Below are positions 5,246-10,135 of a stretch of 10,135 nucleotides of DNA, one piece after another. The stretch is taken from NCBI GenBank assembly GCA_036558125.1, contig DATBGE010000021.1:1-10135 (forward strand), written 5' to 3'. A model generated the notes under the pieces. It was given only the letters and a program-made list of their open reading frames with translations, was not told the origin of the DNA and searched no databases. Numbering within the stretch: the stretch's first letter is position 1; every line of letters begins with the position of its first letter. This stretch comes from DATBGE01 sp036558125 (lineage in GTDB: Bacteria > Gemmatimonadota > Gemmatimonadetes > Gemmatimonadales > GWC2-71-9). A program made the position numbers and the translations under genes.

Positions 5246-7581
5246 TCAAGCTCCTCCTGGCCCTGGCCCTGGTCCAGCAGCACCCCGCGCCTCAAGTGAT
5301 GAGCGCCGTGGATCGGGATCATGTGGTCGTGGGTGACGTGGTGGAGCTGACGATTCGAATCACCAGCCAGACGCCGGAGCCGGTACAGGTCAGCCTTCCG
5401 CCCTTGCTCGGGTTCGAGCTCGTGGGTCGAAGTGAGCGCAGTGAAGTGAGCTACGGCAACGCCAAAGGGCGGATCACGACGGTCACGCTCCAGCTTCGGG
5501 CCACGACCAAGGGTCATTTTCGCATCGGCAAGATCCAGATCCGACAGGGTTCCCACCAGGAGGAGGCGGAACCGGTCGATGTGTATGTCGATCGGGGTAA
5601 CGCGGCGACAGCGTCCGCGCTCCCGAGCCGAATCCGCCGGTTGCTGGAGCAGGCGGCTCCGCCCAGGGGTTCACCGCCTGCGGCGATCAGCGTCGTTGTC
5701 TCGGACCCGTCGGTCGTCCTGGGACAACAGGTGGATGTGGTGACCATTGCCTGGTTTCAGAGGGATCTCCGGCAACAGCTCCGCCGCTCTCCGACGGTGG
5801 AGGCGCCGCGCATCGAAGGCGTGTGGAGTTATCCGCAGTCGGTTCCTTCCGGGATCGCGGCGAGCAGGCTCATCGGAGGTCGTTGGTATGACCTCTTCAT
5901 TCTTTACCAGATCGTTTTTCCACTGACACCGGGCACCGTGAAGGTTTCCGCGGCGCGACTCCACTACAGCGTGCCGCTCGCCTTTCAGTTTTTCAGCCAG
6001 GAAGAGCGCTACTCGCTGACCAGCAGTACCAGCAGCCTCGACGTGACACCGCTTCCCACCGCGGGACGCCCGGTCGATTTCGCCGGAGCCGTAGCCCACA
6101 ATCTCAAGATCACGGATTCGATCTCGCCTCCGGTGGCACAGCAGGGGGAGGCGGTTACTGCCAGCCTGATACTCCGCGGCGAAGGAAATGTTGCCCTGTG
6201 GCCGGCGCCCGCCGTCAGCTGGCCTTCGGGGTTCCGGGCCTATCCCGACGCCACGGAAGAGCGGGTCGCGACGACGGATGGCCGTCTGGGGGGCACCAAG
6301 ACCTTCCGGTATCTGCTGGTCGCCGACAGCGCCGGCACCACGGCTATCCCCGCCGTCCGCTATTCCTATTTTGATCCCGGCACCGGGACCTACTCCTCGA
6401 CGCGCATGGAGAGTGTGAGTCTCACTGTCGCGCCCCGATCGGGAGGGTCTCTGGTGCGGGCCACGCCTCCACCGCTCATCCTCGATGCCCGGCCGGGACT
6501 CGCCCAGGAGATCCGGGACACTTTCTTCCCGTGGGTCTGGTGGATCGCGCTCCTGATCGGGCCCCTGGCCTTCGCCGGGCGGCTGATTCATCTCCCCCGT
6601 CGCGCGAAGCGCACCCCGCCGCCGCGAGCCGACAGTCTGGCCGCCGTGGAGCGGGAGCTTTCCCGAATGGTCGCGGCTCTGGCGGCGGGGCAGGACCGCA
6701 ACGGCCCGGAATCGCTGCAGGCATCGCTGCGTCGAAGCGGCTTAAGCGAGTCCGACGCGCGAAGGGTGATCGAAGTACGGGAGCGACTCCGTGCCGCTCG
6801 ATTCGGTGGATCGGGGGTCGACCCCGCGGTCCTGGCCGAAGCCAGAGCGTTGATCCTGCGAATTCGCCCCGAAAGGGCGCGAAGCGGTCCGCGCTGGAGA
6901 AGCGGGACGGCCGCGCTGCTGCTGCTCGCATCTCCGTCGGCACTTCGAGGGCAGACGACCTCTCCCGAGCAGCTCTACGATGCGGGTGCCCTCGGCTCGG
7001 CGGCCGCCGGCTTTCAGTCCCGCGCGCAAGTCGCGCCTGACGTGGGTGCCTACTGGTACAACCTCGGCGCCGCGCGATTTCGCCTCGGCGAGGACGCCGC
7101 CGCATTGGGCGCCTGGACCCGGGCGGCGCGGCTCCTTCCCCGGAATCGCAATGTTCAGCGGGCCCTCGTGCTGGTCCCCCCGGCCAACGGGGCCTCCGCG
7201 AGCGAGTTGGCGGTTTCGCCGCTCACCCCGGACGAAATGTGGTTGATCGGCTTTCTTGTATGGACGTTGGGTTGGGCCGGGCTCGCGGTGTCCCGCCGGG
7301 TGCGCGGCCGCTGGCTGATCATGCTCGTCTGTGCCGCAGCGTTTATCGGCGCCGCGGAAGGGCTCCGGTGGTGGTACGCGCGACCAGTAGCCGTAGTGAT
7401 CAACGAGGGGGCCATGCTCGTCTCTCCCAGCGAGCGTGCTCCTCGAGTCACGACGCTTCCCAAGGCAACCAGCGTGCTGATTCGGGAGACTCGAGCCGGC
7501 TGGGCCCTGGTCGAGGATGGATCGGGGAACCGCGGCTGGACCGAACGGTCGGGTCTCATCCCGCTCGCCGGGCAGTATTGA
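5242..7581 (+). CDS. batD: BatD protein fused to BatE-like TPR/SH3 module
   Basis: A 779-residue protein made of two parts. Part one is BatD-like: a short N-terminal hydrophobic segment (residues 1-12), several beta-sandwich domains from about 18 to 400 (for example GDVVELTIRI, GQQVDVVTIAWF, QGEAVTASLILRGEGN), a membrane helix at about 428-448 followed by RRAKR, and a helical, probably cytoplasmic domain (about 462-545). Part two resembles BatE: a signal-peptide-like segment (551-571, RWR then a hydrophobic run ending at Q571), about two TPR repeats (572-640; AYWYNLGAARFRLGEDAAA), two membrane helices (about 665-683 and 690-707) and a bacterial SH3-like domain (about 713-776, with GWALVEDGSGNRGW). 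BatD is the large periplasmic partner of the VWA proteins. BatE-like SH3 domains may contact peptidoglycan, which is inference. The GTG start at 5242 overlaps the batB stop. The gene ends with TGA at 7579-7581, 31 bases before mutL. Confidence 0.88.
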   Translation: MIKLLLALALVQQHPAPQVMSAVDRDHVVVGDVVELTIRITSQTPEPVQVSLPPLLGFELVGRSERSEVSYGNAKGRITTVTLQLRATTKGHFRIGKIQIRQGSHQEEAEPVDVYVDRGNAATASALPSRIRRLLEQAAPPRGSPPAAISVVVSDPSVVLGQQVDVVTIAWFQRDLRQQLRRSPTVEAPRIEGVWSYPQSVPSGIAASRLIGGRWYDLFILYQIVFPLTPGTVKVSAARLHYSVPLAFQFFSQEERYSLTSSTSSLDVTPLPTAGRPVDFAGAVAHNLKITDSISPPVAQQGEAVTASLILRGEGNVALWPAPAVSWPSGFRAYPDATEERVATTDGRLGGTKTFRYLLVADSAGTTAIPAVRYSYFDPGTGTYSSTRMESVSLTVAPRSGGSLVRATPPPLILDARPGLAQEIRDTFFPWVWWIALLIGPLAFAGRLIHLPRRAKRTPPPRADSLAAVERELSRMVAALAAGQDRNGPESLQASLRRSGLSESDARRVIEVRERLRAARFGGSGVDPAVLAEARALILRIRPERARSGPRWRSGTAALLLLASPSALRGQTTSPEQLYDAGALGSAAAGFQSRAQVAPDVGAYWYNLGAARFRLGEDAAALGAWTRAARLLPRNRNVQRALVLVPPANGASASELAVSPLTPDEMWLIGFLVWTLGWAGLAVSRRVRGRWLIMLVCAAAFIGAAEGLRWWYARPVAVVINEGAMLVSPSERAPRVTTLPKATSVLIRETRAGWALVEDGSGNRGWTERSGLIPLAGQY

Positions 7582-7612
7582 ATTCCCTCCAATCTTCCTG
7601 TCTCTTTCCGCC

Positions 7613-9325
7613 ATGCCCCGTCGCATCGCCATTCTCCCCGACGCCGTCGCCGATCAGATCGCGGCCGGTGAAGTCGTCGAGCGTCCGGGCTCAGCGGTCA
7701 AGGAGCTGGTGGAAAACGCCCTCGACGCTGGTGCGCGTCATGTTCGGGTAGATCTGGAACAAGGCGGAAAGACGCTGATCGAGGTGAGCGACGATGGCTG
7801 CGGCATGGGCCGGGAAGACGCGGTCCTCGCTCTCGATCGTCACGCGACCAGTAAGATCAGGAGCGCTGGCGATCTGGTCGGCATTCGCAGTTTCGGTTTC
7901 CGGGGCGAAGCGCTGCCCGCCATCGCGTCGGTGTCCCGTTTCCGGCTGGTGACTTCGGAGGACGGGAACGAAGGCACCGAAATCGGTGTCACGGGTGGAC
8001 GCGTGGATGGCGTGAACAGTCTGGCACGGCAACGTGGCACGACCGTCACGGTGAGAGGGCTCTTCTTCAATACGCCGGCCCGCCGGAAATTTCTCCGCTC
8101 GGTGCCCAGTGAGACCAGGGCGGCGCACGATGCCCTGGCGACGCTGGCGCTGACTCATCCCGAAGTAGGATTCGAGCTGCACGTCGATGGCCGATCCCGC
8201 CTGGCAGTGCCACCCGATCAATCGCCCGATGAGCGCCTTGCCGCAATCTGGGGTCACGACCTGGTGAAGACGCTGATCCCGCTCGAGCACGCGGTCGGCG
8301 GCTTTCGGGTGACCGGATTCATTCAGCGGCCCGGCGACGCCGCTCCGACAGGCCGCCGGACCCAGCTCTTCATCAACGACCGCCCATTCCGTGATCCCTT
8401 CCTGGTGCGGGCCGCCGAGGCGGGCTACCGCTCCGCGATCCATCCTGGCGACCGGCCCTCGCTCTTTCTCAAGCTCGAGACCGCACCCGAAGAAGTGGAC
8501 GTAAACGTGCATCCCGCAAAGCTGGAAGTGCGGTTCCGCGACCGGCTGGGGGCGGAGCGGGCTGTCGAGGAGGCGGTGAGAGAGGCACTCGGCAGAATCG
8601 CTGCGGCCGCGGTTGCATGGGCTGGCAGGGCGGGCGAGGCGGATGGGGCGGTCAGGACGGACGAGGCGGACGGTGCTGAAGCCGCAGCCTTGTGGGGAAT
8701 TCTGGAGGGACCAGTGTCCGCCTCGACCGCCCCGATCGCTTCGGCCGACCTGTTCGCCCCGGCCGCCCTCACCCAGGTCTTCAACAGTTACATCTTCTAT
8801 TCCGAAGCCGACCGGCTGGTGCTCATCGACCAGCACTCCGCTCACGAACGGGTGTTGTACGAAGAGGTCATGACTCGGATCCAGAGCGGTGGCCTGCCCA
8901 GCCAGCGGTTGCTGCTCCCGTTCACCCTCGAATTCACCGACGAGGAGCTGGAGGCCATCGAAACCCACGGGCAACAGATCTCCCGCATCGGCTTCGAGGT
9001 CGAGGCCTTCGGAGGGCGGAGTGTCGTGGTGCATTCCGTGCCAGCACCGCATCCGCGGTTCGACGCGGAGCGGTGTCTGCGCGAGCTGGTCTCCGATCTT
9101 GCCCGCGGCCGTTTCGGCGGCTGGGCCAACCGGCTCGAGCGCTTCGCCGCAACCTATGCCTGCCGTGCCGCGATCAAGGCCGGCGAGGCGCTCACCGAGC
9201 AGGAGATGCGCGGGCTGGTGACGAGACTCTTCGGCTGCGCCCTGCCGCCGCACGACGTTCACGGACGCGCCAGCATGGTTCAGCTCCCCCGCGAGGAGCT
9301 GGAGCGCCGGTTTGGCCGGCGCTAG
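7613..9325 (+). CDS. mutL: DNA mismatch repair protein MutL, endonuclease type
   Basis: A 570-residue MutL. The N-terminal GHKL ATPase region has IAAGEVVERP (17-26), the N-box ELVENALDAGA with E31 and N35, D60 in SDDGCGM, GFRGEAL (95-101), FFNTPARRKFL and the lysine K303 of NVHPAK. A short, Ala/Asp/Glu-rich linker (about 330-380) leads to the dimerisation domain. The endonuclease motif is present as DQHS-AH-E-RVLY-E (406-417), together with ACR (516-518) and FGR (567-569), so this MutL should nick DNA itself and not depend on MutH. The usual CPHGRP is altered to DVHGRA (548-553). The ATG at 7613 fits the conserved N-terminus (RRIAILPDAVADQIAAGE). An in-frame ATG at 7517 would add 32 non-conserved residues inside batD. 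The 31-base leader is pyrimidine-rich and shows no Shine-Dalgarno sequence. The 3' end overlaps miaA by 14 bases. Confidence 0.98.
   Translation: MPRRIAILPDAVADQIAAGEVVERPGSAVKELVENALDAGARHVRVDLEQGGKTLIEVSDDGCGMGREDAVLALDRHATSKIRSAGDLVGIRSFGFRGEALPAIASVSRFRLVTSEDGNEGTEIGVTGGRVDGVNSLARQRGTTVTVRGLFFNTPARRKFLRSVPSETRAAHDALATLALTHPEVGFELHVDGRSRLAVPPDQSPDERLAAIWGHDLVKTLIPLEHAVGGFRVTGFIQRPGDAAPTGRRTQLFINDRPFRDPFLVRAAEAGYRSAIHPGDRPSLFLKLETAPEEVDVNVHPAKLEVRFRDRLGAERAVEEAVREALGRIAAAAVAWAGRAGEADGAVRTDEADGAEAAALWGILEGPVSASTAPIASADLFAPAALTQVFNSYIFYSEADRLVLIDQHSAHERVLYEEVMTRIQSGGLPSQRLLLPFTLEFTDEELEAIETHGQQISRIGFEVEAFGGRSVVVHSVPAPHPRFDAERCLRELVSDLARGRFGGWANRLERFAATYACRAAIKAGEALTEQEMRGLVTRLFGCALPPHDVHGRASMVQLPREELERRFGRR
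9301..9304 (+). promoter_or_regulatory. Ribosome binding site for miaA (GGAG)
   Basis: GGAG lies seven bases upstream of a TTG at 9312, within the mutL coding end; another GAGGAG occurs at 9293-9298. This spacing decides for TTG 9312 as the miaA start, since no ATG or GTG lies before the P-loop in this frame. Confidence 0.65.
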
Positions 9326-10135
9326 AACCCCCGTCATCGTCGGACCCACGGGCATCGGCAAAACGATGGTCGCCCTCGCATTGGCCGCGCACTGGCCACT
9401 CGAGGTCATCTCCGCCGACTCGCGTCAGGTCTATCGGCGCCTCGACGTCGGCACCGCAAAGCCGTCACGGCGAACCCTCGCCCGCGTGGCGCATCATGGG
9501 ATAGATGTCGCGGAGCCGGGACATCGGTATAGCGCAGGTCGCTTCGCCCAGGAGGCGTCAGGCTGGATTGAGGAGGTGCGGGGCCGCGGCAAGATGCCGG
9601 TCGTGGTGGGAGGAACCGGGCTTTACGTGCGCGCCCTCGTGGATGGCCTCTTCGTCGAGCCACCCATGGACCCGGAGACCCGGAAGGCGGTGGAGCGCTG
9701 GACTCGAGGGTTGGCCGTCCCCGACCTGGTGCGGTACGCCCTCCGTCTCGATCCATCGTTTCAGGGTGGTGGGAGGCAACGCGCGGCACGCGCGGTCGAA
9801 GTGGCGCTGCTCACCGGACGTCCGTTGAGCCACTGGCAGCGTGAGGGAAGATCTCAAGGCCCCATCACCCCATGGTACGTGGTTCTCACCGCGCCACGGG
9901 CGGTGCTCCATCAGCGGATCGCGGCGCGTGCCCAGGAGATGGTTACCCGTGGGATGATCGAGGAGACCGCCGCCGTGCTGGCCGAGGGGCTCTCCCCGAA
10001 CGCGCCGGGCCTCGACGCCATCGGACCCCGTGAGGCCATAGAGTATCTGCACGGCCAACGGGCGCGCGACACGGTTGCCGAGGCGGTCACCATCGCCACC
10101 CGGCAATACGCGAAGCGACAGGAGACCTGGTTCCG
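9312..10135 (+). CDS. miaA: tRNA dimethylallyltransferase MiaA, 3'-truncated
   Basis: The frame from TTG 9312 is open to the window edge, giving 274 codons plus two bases. MiaA transfers a dimethylallyl group from dimethylallyl diphosphate to N6 of A37 in tRNAs that read UNN codons. The Walker A P-loop GPTGIGKT is at residues 11-18. It is followed by ISADSRQVYRRLDVGTAKP, HHGIDV (the family usually has HHLID), YSAGRF, VVVGGTGLYVRAL, RAVEVALLTGRPLSHWQ and, at the cut end, TRQYAKRQETWF, all characteristic of MiaA. Two further departures are visible: the family's HPND-x-QR segment reads GGGRQR, and IGY-RE reads IGPREA. The start overlaps mutL by 14 bases and is preceded by GGAG at a seven-base spacing, so the two genes are probably co-translated. 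Perhaps 20-40 residues are missing at the C-terminus. Confidence 0.96.
   Translation, partial: MAGARTPVIVGPTGIGKTMVALALAAHWPLEVISADSRQVYRRLDVGTAKPSRRTLARVAHHGIDVAEPGHRYSAGRFAQEASGWIEEVRGRGKMPVVVGGTGLYVRALVDGLFVEPPMDPETRKAVERWTRGLAVPDLVRYALRLDPSFQGGGRQRAARAVEVALLTGRPLSHWQREGRSQGPITPWYVVLTAPRAVLHQRIAARAQEMVTRGMIEETAAVLAEGLSPNAPGLDAIGPREAIEYLHGQRARDTVAEAVTIATRQYAKRQETWF

Noticed and set aside
5671..6591. A 306-codon minus-strand open frame within batD
   Set aside because: Low-complexity Arg/Gly-rich product antisense to conserved beta domains of BatD; explained by GC-rich codon use.
7517..7612. Extended mutL start at ATG 7517
   Set aside because: It would add 32 residues unlike any MutL N-terminus and overlap batD by 65 bases. 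ATG 7613 starts directly at the conserved region.
7691..9409. A 572-codon open frame on the minus strand across mutL
   Set aside because: It lies antisense to an unmistakable MutL whose motifs are all intact. Long antisense frames are expected in high-GC genes, and the translated product shows no recognisable domain.

Overview
This is a compact, high-GC, all-plus-strand stretch of bacterial chromosome. It carries a complete Bat-type (Bacteroides aerotolerance-like) MoxR/von Willebrand factor A (VWA) operon, followed directly by the housekeeping genes mutL and miaA. Both ends are cut: the first gene (moxR-type ATPase) lacks its N-terminus and the last (miaA) lacks its C-terminus. High GC, inner-membrane proteins with periplasmic domains, an endonuclease-type MutL and the gene order suggest a Gram-negative environmental bacterium. 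Gemmatimonadota is my best guess, but it rests on general impression and not on a diagnostic marker.

Layout. 1-825: MoxR-family AAA+ ATPase (partial). 826-967: the only sizeable gap, holding two five-unit arrays of a GTAC-cored heptamer in inverted orientation. 968-1852: DUF58 protein. 1849-2652: small membrane protein with an extracytoplasmic beta-type domain and a helical tail, in the position usually held by DUF4381. 2649-3623: BatA (membrane VWA). 3620-5245: BatB VWA fused to a BatC-like TPR domain. 5242-7581: BatD fused to a BatE-like TPR/SH3 module. 7613-9325: MutL. 9312-10135: MiaA (partial, TTG start inside the end of mutL). From the DUF58 gene to batD every junction is a 4-base stop/start overlap, so these five genes are almost certainly translationally coupled.

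How the genes may work together. The MoxR ATPase is expected to act as a cytoplasmic chaperone on the soluble DUF58 protein and, with it, on the membrane VWA proteins. All three VWA-type proteins keep complete MIDAS metal-binding residues. Positive-inside reasoning puts the BatA and BatB VWA domains, the TPR domains and the BatD domains in the periplasm. Such operons have been linked to aerotolerance, stress resistance and envelope integrity, but the biochemical function is not settled. mutL and miaA look like independent housekeeping genes placed next to the operon.

I found no tRNA, rRNA, CRISPR array, transposase or phage gene. I do not see an undescribed defence system. The best leads are the inverted heptamer arrays, the two gene fusions that appear to retain signal-peptide-like seams, the small BatD-like protein, and an altered metal-binding motif in MutL.
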